A DNA stretch of 64,000 bases from Fimbriimonadaceae bacterium (GTDB lineage Bacteria > Armatimonadota > Fimbriimonadia > Fimbriimonadales > Fimbriimonadaceae). Below are positions 18,901 to 26,870 of the stretch, in pieces. The position numbers and the translations under genes were made by a program. The notes beneath the pieces are model-generated. The model was not told where the DNA came from and did no database searches. It saw nothing but the letters and a program-made list of their open reading frames with translations. The stretch is from assembly GCA_019454145.1 (NCBI GenBank), contig CP075366.1, positions 1,839,564-1,903,563 on the forward strand. The letters run 5' to 3'. The stretch's first letter is position 1; the number at the start of each line of letters is the position of its first letter.

Positions 18901-20499
18901 GATTTCGATATTCAGTTGCTGAGTCGCTGTGTTTGCTGTACCACTTGCCGTCACAACTCCATTCGGGCCAGAAATCACCGCCCGCTCAATGTTGGCGACA
19001 CCATCCGCCCATCGCATTCGCCCATCTAGCTGACCGAGCAGAACCATTCGGGCTTCCATATTGATTTGACCAAAACCATCCAGACTTGCGACAATTTCTG
19101 GTTTGTTAGGAGTTCCGCTGATCAAGGCGCGGCTTTTTGCAGCGAGAGTGACCGTTCCCATTTCGGATGGAAACTCTAGTTTCACTAACCGATCCCCGGA
19201 AGTGCCGACGATTCCCGTCAGAAACGGCTTCTTGTAATCCGCGGTTAGCCAACCGTCAACACCTGAGCCTCGCCAATTCGCTTGCTTAACTAAAACACTT
19301 ACTCGCTCGGAATCAGCGACAACGTTCGCGACGATGCCGGAAATTTTCTCTCCACCCACCGCTAAGTTGGATGCCGTTACGTTTCCGCTTGCCGAAAACT
19401 TTTCGCCCTGGAAAGATACTGTGCCATCGAATCGAGGCGAGTTGATCGTAATATCCTTAGGAAGTTGCTTGGCAACAATCGGCCAAGCCCTGGCTCCGTT
19501 GGCGAGCGTGATCACCGTTTTGCCTTGACCAGCAAACTGGTCGGCCCAACTGATGGCTCCATCCCAAGTAGCTGTGCGACCAGGTTCAGAAACTTCCGCA
19601 ACTATCGTCGCAGATTTTGTATAGAGCTTTGCTTTTCCGGTTGAAAGCGCTCCGGTAAAGAAATCCTTATTCCGCAGGCCAGCCGCGTCCCAGATAATTG
19701 CACCACGCAGTACTTCGAGAGCTTTTGGTGATCCACTGAGGAAGATATTGCCTTCAATGTCAAACCGGCTAGCGGCCCACGGATCTAGTTGCTTTTTGAG
19801 ATCAGCGGGCAGAAATTGTTCAATCAGAGGCCGAAGTTTGGTGACGTCACCCTTTGCATTCTTGAGATCAACTGCAAAGTTTTCTTTCGGATCAACTTTA
19901 ACGATCAAGTTGCTGACAAAGTTATCATCCAAATTCACCGCGCTGGAAACTACAAAGTTTGGCCCGTCAGATGAAACCTCAGTGTCCTTCAGAAAAATTC
20001 TTTGCTTGACCAAGTTTGCCGTGGCTCGATCTTCATACTGCAGGTCAAGATTATCAATAGCAATGTGAAAAGGAATTGGCTTTGCGTTGGGATCATCGGG
20101 GGGCAGCAGGTCGAGCGCGCTAAACGAGCCATCATTTCTACGAACCAGGGTGACATTTGCTTTGCGAACGTCTACATCAACCGAATCGCCTTTTTTGGCA
20201 ACATGAATTCGAGCGGCGGAGCCAATCAGTTCATTTTTGGCATCGTGAACTTCAATATCCGTTGCATCAATACGGAGCGTGAACGGATCAATGGCATAGC
20301 TTCCGGATGTGATCACGACCGGTCCAGTTTTTGACATATAGGCGAACCGGAATCCTGTCCCCGGTGCCGCAAGGACTTCGAGACAATCAAAAATATACAA
20401 GCCACCTAAAAGCAGAAGGAGCAAGGCAGGTATCCAAGCGACGAGCCCTCGGCTAATTGCCAAGAACCCTCGCCAAACCTGAGCCCCGAACTTTCTCAT
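15907..20499 (-). CDS. tamB: TamB-like translocation and assembly module protein
   Basis: A 1530-residue AsmA/TamB-type protein. One N-terminal signal anchor (about 15-38, LLLLLLGGLYIF) is followed by a very long series of beta-strand repeats that would form a periplasmic groove, and the C-terminal DUF490 (TamB) domain ends in WSTRF, a beta-signal. Such proteins bridge the two membranes and are implicated in lipid transport or barrel assembly with an Omp85 partner. Next to bamA, it could work with BamA itself since no separate TamA is seen. It is likely the first gene of the minus-strand envelope operon; 100 bases separate it from bamA. Confidence 0.92.
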   Translation of the reverse strand: MRKFGAQVWRGFLAISRGLVAWIPALLLLLLGGLYIFDCLEVLAAPGTGFRFAYMSKTGPVVITSGSYAIDPFTLRIDATDIEVHDAKNELIGSAARIHVAKKGDSVDVDVRKANVTLVRRNDGSFSALDLLPPDDPNAKPIPFHIAIDNLDLQYEDRATANLVKQRIFLKDTEVSSDGPNFVVSSAVNLDDNFVSNLIVKVDPKENFAVDLKNAKGDVTKLRPLIEQFLPADLKKQLDPWAASRFDIEGNIFLSGSPKALEVLRGAIIWDAAGLRNKDFFTGALSTGKAKLYTKSATIVAEVSEPGRTATWDGAISWADQFAGQGKTVITLANGARAWPIVAKQLPKDITINSPRFDGTVSFQGEKFSASGNVTASNLAVGGEKISGIVANVVADSERVSVLVKQANWRGSGVDGWLTADYKKPFLTGIVGTSGDRLVKLEFPSEMGTVTLAAKSRALISGTPNKPEIVASLDGFGQINMEARMVLLGQLDGRMRWADGVANIERAVISGPNGVVTASGTANTATQQLNIEIEAGGVNIAAWTDAVAGVGYGTARVVGNWNNPQVTGDLTLLNLTAGEIVLPKSTAQVRFTAGDLVLSNIDMTYGVGTIGGEATINISDGTVQGILSASDIFLADLAPGAPVVGRLNADRILISGALDQPEVSVSGGAEDVLVSGIPIDQIQYRAHGNLQRLIIDSLDAKIESGTLSATGAVDVDGTNGLLTVIGTDLPLSAIPLDQEFVDLTGKTSIRAAVASDDNGKWKGDATVRVIGMLANGFEVGSGSFAISLADQIVTVEGGLSSLSGLFEIPGLTYSIDDQRIDGEILATNIGISEIIRGVSRQIKLPDIQTERIVRDLNGLLTAEIGFAGTPEKWDVNVRKLTATELTSLGRVLGEVSLAGIGNANHIELDNLRWRMPLETEKPEDEPRESLAFVSGSWTKGTDGEKDTIDARGRLVQFDPYILNLISEEIPEIHAAVNADFAVAGPTDNLSGQASLSAEKLQMRSGEGRLVNIPITVNTEAIDFVDNVLSTQGKLLYQGLESDFTANVPMSSLAESPKGELQFDLNMAPRPLSSLQNYVQGLDFEKSVGEISAALSVKGQRGNFALLGSANLTGSKIAFQDALTELNDVAATLSTQGEDLKIVASANGSRGGSLAVDIGVDLRRFLQGNFSEAGLEEAILKGRIDIVDLVARETVKLTNPNPAPGEPAFFAAESPTTGVISGTVNLGGSLAKPEISGEVVGDGINAFVPLAFPEGQESEPPSVEPIFRDFRLTIGKGSKLNIPTGNILLNGTAVLDGPLSAVTVRAPFTVESGTLLLPASRVTLNEGTVNVTAGIGSDPRAEVDLRGSTIVTVRQTSERYQTYRLNLQIRGNLLDPEGVRIDGTSEPPDLSLEEIRSIVGQRDFLESLVTSALGEGSRSGLRDSFFTLAIPNITQGITSEIAKTLQLDYLVLDYNPFDGPVVRAGREISRGLTIEASRQVYRQNPTQPLKFEFQLSYRPPLKDDFLSRFRIVAGLNERVPWKIGIEWSTRF

Positions 20500-20577
20500 A
20501 CGCCAGTAGAAATAACTGCTCTCTTAATTATTGACGCCTGAAAGGACGATTCTTACTTATTCCAGCGAATCTTGAAT

Positions 20578-21033
20578 TTAAGCGGTCAAGAATTGGGTGA
20601 GATGTTCTATATGATAACAGTCATGCCCCAAAAGCAAGTTCGCGAGGTCTTGAGCAGACATTTCACCTCGTTCAGGGTGAATCACGGTGTTCTGCCATCC
20701 ACTTAAAGTGGATTGAATGAGTTCAATTGTTTTCTCACGCTCTTCAACAAACCACTGCGCTTGCTCAAACGGATCGCTTTCGAGGTAATTCATTTCCACC
20801 GCTCTATCTCCTTCATCCATTGCGACGATCGTCGTTCCTGGTTGGGACAACGCGGTTTGGATTCTCTCACGCATGATCGGCTCCCAATCGGCAAGATGAG
20901 CAATCGCTTCGCGGAGCGTGAATCGATCTTCTTCGGTGACCGTGTCCCATCTTTCAGCCGGAATGACAGAAACAAGTCGTTCAACGGTGAGCGGTCCAAG
21001 CCGCAAGCCAGGAATCAGATATGGATTGTTCAC
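20578..21033 (-). CDS. DinB-family protein
   Basis: A 151-residue four-helix bundle of the DinB/YfiT type. The His ligands expected for the metal site are present in AIAHLADWEP and in the C-terminal GHDCYHIEHL. Such proteins are often thiol-dependent metalloenzymes or have unknown roles. The start is GTG at 21033 (MNNPYLIPGLRLG). It lies 8 bases downstream of the MFS gene on the same strand and may be cotranscribed. Confidence 0.85.
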   Translation of the reverse strand: MNNPYLIPGLRLGPLTVERLVSVIPAERWDTVTEEDRFTLREAIAHLADWEPIMRERIQTALSQPGTTIVAMDEGDRAVEMNYLESDPFEQAQWFVEEREKTIELIQSTLSGWQNTVIHPERGEMSAQDLANLLLGHDCYHIEHLTQFLTA

Positions 21034-21041
21034 TAATTTAT

Positions 21042-22205
21042 TTAACCCGGCTGTTCAACGTGCCGAGGGAGTACAAATTGAACAATTAACGCAACCCCAA
21101 CACAAATCCCGCCCGCAACGGCGTAAGGAAGCCACGCATGAAAATCGAACAAAAATCCGCCCAGCAGGGGGCCGACCATAAAGCCAATGCTCCTTGCCGA
21201 CTGAATCACACCAAAAACCTCACCTTGCCGATCATCTGAAACTGCTTTACTGCACATCCCGTTCACAGTAGGGTTTGCGACACTAATTCCAAAAGCAAAA
21301 AACAAACTAGCAACAAAAAGGCCGAACAAATTAGGAACAAATGGAGTGATTGCCAAACCAATGCCTTGAAGCAAGTAGCCTCCGATCAGCATTTGATTTT
21401 CCTTAAAGTACTTCGCTAAATAAGCGAGTCCAACGGCTTGCACCGCCAGACCGATCACGGACTCAAAGCTAAACAAAATGCCAAATTCAAGCTGACCATA
21501 ACCCCAATTCGCTTTCAAGAGTCGCCCAAATGTGCCTTCCAGTGTAGAAAGCGAGAACCAGGCAATGGAAGCTAAAACGATTAACGGAAGTAACCGAGGG
21601 AATTCACTAATTAGCGGCCCAAAACCAAACTTTCGTCGCGTGCTGACTTTCTCCGCTACGACAAATTCACCGAATAGCCACACGGCAAGCACTCCCAAAG
21701 TCGAGAGCCCGGCGCCGATCCAGCCAACCCAAGGCGAGCCAAATAGCTTTGCAATAAATCCTCCGAGTGCTGGGCCGAGGATCAATCCGCCCGTTTGAGC
21801 GGCGCTTAATCTTCCTAGGGCTACTGTGCGACCTGATTCATCAGAAGTGTCGGCGACACTTGCTTGAGCAACTGCAACGTTCGCTGCTCCGAATCCGGCG
21901 AGCAATCGGCTGACAAATAGCCAAGCGATATTGTGCGCCAGAGCGTAAACCACCATGCTGGCAACGCTGAGAATCGTGCAAAACAAAAATACGTTCTTCC
22001 GCCCGAGCAAGTCGCTTTTAGCCCCCCAAATTGGGCTGACTAAAAACTGAATCATAAAAGTACAGGCGAGGATTAACCCAATAAGCCAACCTGGGGCACC
22101 CATTGCTTCGGCCCGCAATTGGATGTCCGGAATGATCATTCCAAACCCGGTGAGATCAAGCGCAACCGCAATCACTAACGGGATTTGGCTGCGCTTCATT
22201 TCCAC
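21042..22205 (-). CDS. MFS transporter, drug-efflux-like
   Basis: A 387-residue membrane protein with about 12 hydrophobic helices. The loop after helix 2 carries the MFS signature GAKSDLLGRKNVF, and helix 5 has the antiporter-type GPALGGFIAKLFG motif, as in TetA-like drug:proton antiporters. The substrate cannot be read from the sequence. A GGTGGAA Shine-Dalgarno precedes the ATG at 22205. Confidence 0.88.
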   Translation of the reverse strand: MEMKRSQIPLVIAVALDLTGFGMIIPDIQLRAEAMGAPGWLIGLILACTFMIQFLVSPIWGAKSDLLGRKNVFLFCTILSVASMVVYALAHNIAWLFVSRLLAGFGAANVAVAQASVADTSDESGRTVALGRLSAAQTGGLILGPALGGFIAKLFGSPWVGWIGAGLSTLGVLAVWLFGEFVVAEKVSTRRKFGFGPLISEFPRLLPLIVLASIAWFSLSTLEGTFGRLLKANWGYGQLEFGILFSFESVIGLAVQAVGLAYLAKYFKENQMLIGGYLLQGIGLAITPFVPNLFGLFVASLFFAFGISVANPTVNGMCSKAVSDDRQGEVFGVIQSARSIGFMVGPLLGGFLFDFHAWLPYAVAGGICVGVALIVQFVLPRHVEQPG

Positions 22206-22257
22206 CAGTATCCTGAAGCGAAGGCATCTTTAGCGCAACAAACGCACAGCAACCGGA

Positions 22258-22956
22258 TTACCAAGCGGGCTTTTCCGTACCGACTGGCTGGAAGAAATAA
22301 CAACCGCTTGTCATTTCATCCGGCACCATCATCATTTCATCTTTCCAAGGGTCTTTGCCCGTACTTGCGCTCAGTTGCATATTCAGCGCCGTCACCATTT
22401 CTTTGTTGTATCCCGGCCAGACTGCAGTGACTTTCCCCGATCCATCCATGAGATAAACGTAAACCGACTGCTTTGCTCCAAACGCGCGGAAAACTTTGTC
22501 ATCCGGGCTGGAAAGAATTGGATAAGGAACAGAAAAATCGGTTTTGAATTTCTTTGTTGCAACTGGTTCGGCATCCATAATCGCTAAAAACTGAACTGCA
22601 TCGCCATAGTGGTTAGCGAGTTCCGTCCAGTTACGCTGAGATTCAATACTGCACGGGCAACCATCTTTAGTCATGACCAGCACTGACGGCTTTCCTTTCC
22701 CGATTAAATCAGAATGCTTTTTGGGCTTGCTTTCGGAATCTTTCAGTTCAAAATCAGGCACTTGATTCCCAACAAACGATTGGGCATCCACTTCCATTTG
22801 CTGAGTGACCGGGTGGCGCGGCGTTTGTTGGATATTCGTGGTGTTGCTGCGGACGTTTTCAAACCCTGGTTTTGAAGCCTGCAGATAAATTGCGCCACCA
22901 ATCAGGAGAACGCAAAGCCCAACGGTCATGAGTTGGAGGGGACGTGCCACTCTCAT
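22258..22956 (-). CDS. Membrane-anchored thioredoxin-like (AhpC/TSA) protein
   Basis: A 232-residue protein with an N-terminal anchor (about 8-28), a linker, then a redoxin fold starting GNQVPDFELKD. The active-site region is TKDGCPCSIESQ, a CPC arrangement instead of CxxC, and the protein ends with another Cys (SGCYFF) nearby. It would face the periplasm. The role could be thiol peroxidase or disulfide chemistry; not determined. A TAAAAT immediately precedes the start. Confidence 0.75.
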   Translation of the reverse strand: MRVARPLQLMTVGLCVLLIGGAIYLQASKPGFENVRSNTTNIQQTPRHPVTQQMEVDAQSFVGNQVPDFELKDSESKPKKHSDLIGKGKPSVLVMTKDGCPCSIESQRNWTELANHYGDAVQFLAIMDAEPVATKKFKTDFSVPYPILSSPDDKVFRAFGAKQSVYVYLMDGSGKVTAVWPGYNKEMVTALNMQLSASTGKDPWKDEMMMVPDEMTSGCYFFQPVGTEKPAW

Positions 22957-22991
22957 ATTTTAGCGAGAATTCCACTTGTCCCCTGGGATGG

Positions 22992-24011
22992 TTAATCTTT
23001 ATCGAACACGTTGAAGACCGAATTGGCGATTGTGCCAATCGGGTTACTGCCAGTGTTGGTAAGCACAGCCAGCACCAGCTTTTTTTGAGAATAAACAATC
23101 AAGTAACTTCGTGCCCCTTGTTGGGATCCGCTATGTGAAAACCGATTCTTCTCAACGACCCAACCTAATCCGTAGCCATCTTGTTCTGGGTCAGTCCACA
23201 TGGCGTCGCGACTTCTTGTGCTCACCAATTTTGCATCCATTACAGCTTGCCCAAACTTCACCAGGTCGTCTGCAGTGGATTCTAATCCGCCGCCGCCATA
23301 TTTCCAGCTGATGTTCTCAGTTTTGGAATCCGCGATCAACTTGCCATTGAGCACAGCGTAATGCTTGGAGCGATCTTTTGGCCAAGAGTTGGTCGGAGTT
23401 TCACACTGCAAGCTCGGAGCCCCGATTTTTTGAGAAATCCGCTGATTAACATACTCGGGGTAGGTGAGGCCACTTGCTTTTTCGATAGCCGCCGCCACAA
23501 GCGTGTAGGCATGAGTGGAATAGCTGTATTTCGTATCTGGATCAAAAAGCAATGGATCATCTTTGAACATTGCGATGGATTCACTGCTGGACATTTCTTT
23601 ATAGCTGATGCCGAACTTCCCGGATTGATAGTGTCGAATTCCAGAGCGGTGACCGAGAATCATCCGCAAATTGATCAACTTGCCTTTATCCGGCCATTCT
23701 GGAATATAGGTTCGCACATCTTTATCGAGGTCAACACTGCCTGCATCAACTAATTGCATCAAGCCTGTCGCCGCGACCGATTTACTGATTGATGCTAAGC
23801 GAAATCGCGTATTGCGATCAACCGAAAGCTTGTTCTCCAAATCTTTGTAGCCAAATCCCTTTGAAAAAATAGTTTTGCCATCCCTCACCACAGCTAGTGA
23901 TAATCCAACTACCTGATGCTCGGACATAAACTTCTGAACAAGCTCATTAACTTCCGAACCATGCGACTGCGCTCCTTGGATGAGGAGTAAGGCGGCAAGT
24001 GAAGCGATCAT
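22992..24011 (-). CDS. Serine hydrolase, class C beta-lactamase family
   Basis: A 339-residue exported protein (signal about 1-16) of the beta-lactamase/D-Ala-D-Ala carboxypeptidase fold. The nucleophile motif SISK is in LASISKSVAATG, the Tyr motif is YSTHAY (YST in place of YxN) and the third motif is HSG in RFSHSGSQQGA. These fit the esterase/peptidase branch (EstB/AmpH-like); a true antibiotic-hydrolysing role should not be assumed. TATCGT lies 6 bases before the ATG. Confidence 0.88.
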   Translation of the reverse strand: MIASLAALLLIQGAQSHGSEVNELVQKFMSEHQVVGLSLAVVRDGKTIFSKGFGYKDLENKLSVDRNTRFRLASISKSVAATGLMQLVDAGSVDLDKDVRTYIPEWPDKGKLINLRMILGHRSGIRHYQSGKFGISYKEMSSSESIAMFKDDPLLFDPDTKYSYSTHAYTLVAAAIEKASGLTYPEYVNQRISQKIGAPSLQCETPTNSWPKDRSKHYAVLNGKLIADSKTENISWKYGGGGLESTADDLVKFGQAVMDAKLVSTRSRDAMWTDPEQDGYGLGWVVEKNRFSHSGSQQGARSYLIVYSQKKLVLAVLTNTGSNPIGTIANSVFNVFDKD

Positions 24012-24064
24012 CTTTCAACGATACCAAAACCTGTTGTTGCCCAAGCAAAAAGCAACTGAGCGAA

Positions 24065-24070
24065 TACAAT
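24065..24070 (+). promoter_or_regulatory. Candidate leaderless -10 element (TACAAT)
   Basis: TACAAT lies 6 bases upstream of the ATG at 24077 of the selenoprotein gene. It supports the upstream ATG and thus reading through the UGA. Confidence 0.5.
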
Positions 24071-24076
24071 AGATTT

Positions 24077-24313
24077 ATGGCAACTATTCAAATTGAATAC
24101 TGCGTCCGTTGAAACTACATGCCACATGCAGCCCGGGTGGCTGATTTGCTAAAGGCTCAATTCAACGTTGATTCCGAATTCGTCAAAGGCGATGGCGGGA
24201 TATTGGAAGTCCGAACCGGCGACCAAATCATTTGGACTAATCGCGAAAATCGTGGCGAAAAACCGACCAACGAAGAGATCGTTTCCGCTTACCAAAAATT
24301 CAGCTCAAAGTAG
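24077..24313 (+). CDS. selW: SelW-type (Rdx family) selenoprotein with in-frame UGA (Sec)
   Basis: Reading from ATG 24077, the frame is open for 11 codons, hits TGA at 24110-24112, and continues to the TAG at 24311-24313, giving 78 residues. The peptide around the stop is IEYCVRUNYMPHAARVADLL, the exact Rdx/SelW active site with Cys9 and Sec12 in a CxxU motif, and the rest follows the family (KGDGGILEVRTGDQIIW near the middle). The shorter frame starting at 24119 would lack the whole active site and begin mid-helix. Rdx proteins are small thioredoxin-fold oxidoreductases. The gene is divergent from the serine hydrolase and upstream of htrA. Requires SelA/B/C/D elsewhere in the genome. Confidence 0.88.
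24110..24143 (+). promoter_or_regulatory. Putative bacterial SECIS hairpin
   Basis: Sixteen bases after the TGA (24110-24112) a hairpin can form: CAGCC (24129-24133), loop CGGGT, GGCTG (24139-24143). The loop contains a GG, and the spacing fits bacterial SECIS elements, which sit within the coding region just after the UGA. The lower stem is imperfect. Confidence 0.55.
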
Positions 24314-24319
24314 CCTTGG

Positions 24320-24378
24320 CCCTACCCTAATAAATTAGGTGACACGGAATCACCTCCCATTCGTAAGAAGGGATAGGG
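24320..24378 (+). promoter_or_regulatory. Structured leader that could sequester the htrA ribosome-binding site
   Basis: CCCTACCC (24320-24327) pairs with GGGATAGGG (24370-24378) with one bulged A. Inside is a perfect 6-base-pair hairpin, AGGTGA (24337-24342) with TCACCT (24350-24355). The 3' arm contains the purine-rich ribosome-binding region 7 bases before the htrA ATG, so the fold would mask it. A terminator or repeat is the alternative. Confidence 0.45.
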
Positions 24379-24385
24379 AAATCGT

Positions 24386-25543
24386 ATGAAGGCAAAAAAT
24401 GTATTGCTGGTTGGGGTTGGGATTTTTGTAACGGCGTTTGCTGCATCGTTTGCGGCAATGAGCTTGTTCCCTATGTCTCCATTTGCTAAAAAGGAGTCAT
24501 CGCCAATCGTGATGAACTCGGCTCCAACCACGCCGATCGAAGTCCAGGATGCAGCAAAATCACTCCCTGATTTCCGAGCGGCTGCAAAACATATTTTGCC
24601 GAGTATCGTTAGTATCACCACACTCATGGAAGGTGAAAACTGGTTCGGTGAAAAGTACATCGAGCCCTCCGGTTCCGGTTCGGGCGTGATCCTCAGTAAA
24701 GAAGGTCACATCGTCACGAACTACCACGTTGTGACTTCAGGCGGTAGAAGAATCGCCGACCAGATCATCGTGAAATTCAGTAATGGCGACACTGTTCCCG
24801 GAAAGCTGATTGGGGCCGATCCACGCGCAGATCTCGCTGTCCTGAAAGTGGATTATCAAAATTTACAGCCCATCGGAGTTGGAGATTCGGAAGCAATTGA
24901 AGTCGGCGAATGGGTGATCGCCGCAGGTAACCCACTTGGATTTGAACAAACCGTTTCAGTCGGGATAATTTCCAGCAAGGGCCGACCTCTGAAGTCACAG
25001 GATTACGCAATTTTTGTTGACGGTCTGCAAACTGATGCGGCAATCAATAAAGGGAATTCAGGCGGTGCCCTCTGCGATTCGCAGGGCCGATTAGTGGGCA
25101 TCAACACTATGATTGCGTCCACCGACCAGGGTTCCGTTGGTATTGGGTTTGCTATTCCTATCAATCGGGTGAAAGACGTTGTCGCCGAACTTATCAAATA
25201 CGGGCATGCTCGGTACGGGCGAATCGGCATTTCCGTTCGCAATGATTCAAGCATTCTGGGGATAGACGGCATCCGCAAAAAGCTGATGCAAGAAGTCGGC
25301 GCAACGACAGAACCACCTTCTAAGGGTGTGATCGTTACCGAAGTCTACGATGGCCCAGCCTCAAAAGCCGGTCTGCGAACGCTCGACATCATGACCGAAA
25401 TCAATGGCAAAAAGATGAACGCCACCGAAGACTATCAGGTGCTGATGGCAGACAAAAAACCGGGCGACAAACTGAATATCAAAGTTTGGAGCCGAGGGGA
25501 AACGAAATCGCTCACTATCACGCTTGACGATGGTCAAGGTTAA
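24386..25543 (+). CDS. HtrA/Deg-family serine protease
   Basis: Periplasmic heat-shock type protease/chaperone. The 385-residue protein has a signal anchor (about 5-27), a trypsin-like domain with His114 (TNYHVV), Asp149 (RADLAVLK) and Ser225 (GNSGGAL), and one PDZ domain (about 285-375, GVIVTEVYDGPASKAGL). A single PDZ is like DegS or many Gram-positive HtrAs; DegP has two. The leader before its ATG can fold over the ribosome-binding site, which hints at control of translation. Confidence 0.95.
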   Translation: MKAKNVLLVGVGIFVTAFAASFAAMSLFPMSPFAKKESSPIVMNSAPTTPIEVQDAAKSLPDFRAAAKHILPSIVSITTLMEGENWFGEKYIEPSGSGSGVILSKEGHIVTNYHVVTSGGRRIADQIIVKFSNGDTVPGKLIGADPRADLAVLKVDYQNLQPIGVGDSEAIEVGEWVIAAGNPLGFEQTVSVGIISSKGRPLKSQDYAIFVDGLQTDAAINKGNSGGALCDSQGRLVGINTMIASTDQGSVGIGFAIPINRVKDVVAELIKYGHARYGRIGISVRNDSSILGIDGIRKKLMQEVGATTEPPSKGVIVTEVYDGPASKAGLRTLDIMTEINGKKMNATEDYQVLMADKKPGDKLNIKVWSRGETKSLTITLDDGQG

Positions 25544-25571
25544 GCGTTCTTCCCAATTGATTCTCAAAAGT

Positions 25572-25599
25572 GTGTCCCGAGCTTAACATCGGGATACAC
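25572..25599 (+). terminator. Possible terminator hairpin after htrA
   Basis: GTG-TCCCGA (25572-25580), loop of 8, TCGGGA-ta-CAC (25589-25599): a 9-base-pair stem with a 2-base bulge, 29 bases after the htrA stop. There is no T-run, so it may be a weak terminator or a processing site. Confidence 0.35.
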
Positions 25600-25603
25600 T
25601 CAC

Positions 25604-25609
25604 TACAAT
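25604..25609 (+). promoter_or_regulatory. Candidate leaderless -10 element (TACAAT)
   Basis: TACAAT lies 7 bases before the GTG start at 25617, with no Shine-Dalgarno between. Confidence 0.45.
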
Positions 25610-25616
25610 TCTCGCC

Positions 25617-26330
25617 GTGTACTACCTTCGCCGCATCAACACCCAAGATATTGAAGGCCCATATAGTATTGATTACCTGCGCCAGATGGCGAAAGATGGC
25701 AAGTTGGACGGCAGTGATAATCTGCTAAACGCAGAAACCAACGAAGAATTGACCGTTTCTCAACTGATTGATATTCCCACTTCTGCCCCGCCTAATCAAG
25801 CACCACCAACCGCCACACCTCCAAGGCCAACTAGCAAAGTCACCCCGGCTCAAGGCGCGATTATTGGGTTAATAATCGTTGCTTCACTCTGTATTCTGCC
25901 GCTTCTACTGATGATTCCGACGGCAAGCAAAATCCTGATTCAAAGCACGGATATGCTGGAAGCCCGTGATGTATTGAACCAAGTTCGCCGAGCGACCGAA
26001 GCTTACTGCAACGATTACGATGGATTCTTCCCGAGCGGCATGGGCAATCGCGACGAATGGACTCAACAGCTCAGCCCCTATTTGCCTGCAGATGTTTCGC
26101 TTGAATTTCCTAATGGCGATATGGTTGAGGCTAATAAAAACCTCGACAACCTGAGAATGTCGAGTGTTATTGACCCAGGTCAAACTGTGATGTTCTACGT
26201 GATGCCGCAAGAAGGGACAGGCGAATATGCGGCCGTCGCTAACGTTTACGGGCAAGTTGGGTTAGTGCCCGCCAAGAAGATGCAGAAGTCTATTGATTCT
26301 GGGATTTTTAACGTCCCTATTGAACGGTAG
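25617..26330 (+). CDS. GYF-domain / pilin-like membrane protein
   Basis: A 237-residue protein starting at GTG 25617. Residues 1-50 look like a GYF_2 domain (YYLRRINTQDIEGPYSIDYL, the GP-Y pattern). A Pro/Thr-rich linker leads to one membrane helix (about 83-105), and the remainder resembles the exposed part of type IV pilin-like proteins (NQVRRATEAYCNDYDGFFPS). It probably sits in the inner membrane with its C terminus outside. Function unknown. Confidence 0.7.
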   Translation: MYYLRRINTQDIEGPYSIDYLRQMAKDGKLDGSDNLLNAETNEELTVSQLIDIPTSAPPNQAPPTATPPRPTSKVTPAQGAIIGLIIVASLCILPLLLMIPTASKILIQSTDMLEARDVLNQVRRATEAYCNDYDGFFPSGMGNRDEWTQQLSPYLPADVSLEFPNGDMVEANKNLDNLRMSSVIDPGQTVMFYVMPQEGTGEYAAVANVYGQVGLVPAKKMQKSIDSGIFNVPIER

Positions 26331-26373
26331 CCTATTGGCCTGCAATGCCGTAATTGCCTGATTCGCATTTGCG

Positions 26374-26379
26374 TAGAAT
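26374..26379 (+). promoter_or_regulatory. Candidate leaderless -10 element (TAGAAT)
   Basis: TAGAAT ends 8 bases upstream of the ATG of the OsmC gene at 26388. No Shine-Dalgarno is seen. Confidence 0.45.
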
Positions 26380-26387
26380 AGGCGAGT

Positions 26388-26846
26388 ATGGCGAAATTAC
26401 ATGAATATCCGGTGACCGTGAACTGGTCGGGTGGACGTACGGGCAACGGAACTCTGGCTGGTGATCGCAGCGGTGTTCAATCTCCCCTGAGCGTGCCCGA
26501 AGAATTTGGCGGCCCTGGTTCTGGCACTAACCCCGAAGAACTTCTCGCGAAAGCGGTGGCTGGTTGCTATTCCATTACTTTTGGGATCGTCGCAGAAGCC
26601 CGCCGATTGCCGTTTGTGAACATCGAAACCCACGCAACGGGTGAAGTGGAAGAAAACGGGCCATCGTTCACTTACAAAAGCGTGACCCTCAAACCCACGA
26701 TCACTTTAGCGGCAGATGCAACTGATGATCAAGTCAAGCTGGCTGACGAAATGGCGCACAAGGCTGATCTTTACTGCATCATCACAAACGCAATTCGCGA
26801 CAAAGTTGCGATCAACGTTGAGCCAACCATTATTCGCGCAAAATAG
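26388..26846 (+). CDS. OsmC/Ohr-family peroxiredoxin
   Basis: A 152-residue OsmC-type hydroperoxide reductase. It has the N-terminal sheet (YPVTVNWSGGRTGNGTL), the first-helix Cys in AKAVAGCYSITFGIVAEAR and a second Cys in ADLYCIITNAI; the two are the catalytic pair of this family. The GTNPEELLAKAVAGC stretch is a close match to OsmC rather than Ohr. It likely protects against organic peroxides. Confidence 0.93.
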   Translation: MAKLHEYPVTVNWSGGRTGNGTLAGDRSGVQSPLSVPEEFGGPGSGTNPEELLAKAVAGCYSITFGIVAEARRLPFVNIETHATGEVEENGPSFTYKSVTLKPTITLAADATDDQVKLADEMAHKADLYCIITNAIRDKVAINVEPTIIRAK

Positions 26847-26870
26847 CACGAAGTCATGCGGTTCTTTATA

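Noticed and set aside
22992-24011. An antibiotic resistance beta-lactamase
   Set aside because: The motifs fit the broad serine hydrolase/peptidase group; YST replaces YxN, so resistance cannot be claimed.
24110-24112. A nonsense mutation or frameshift in a SelW pseudogene
   Set aside because: The stop falls exactly at the Sec position of the family, and the flanking residues and the rest of the frame are intact.
24119-24313. A 64-residue ORF starting at 24119 as the true gene
   Set aside because: It lacks the CxxU active site that reads in frame just upstream. The longer reading through TGA fits the SelW family far better.
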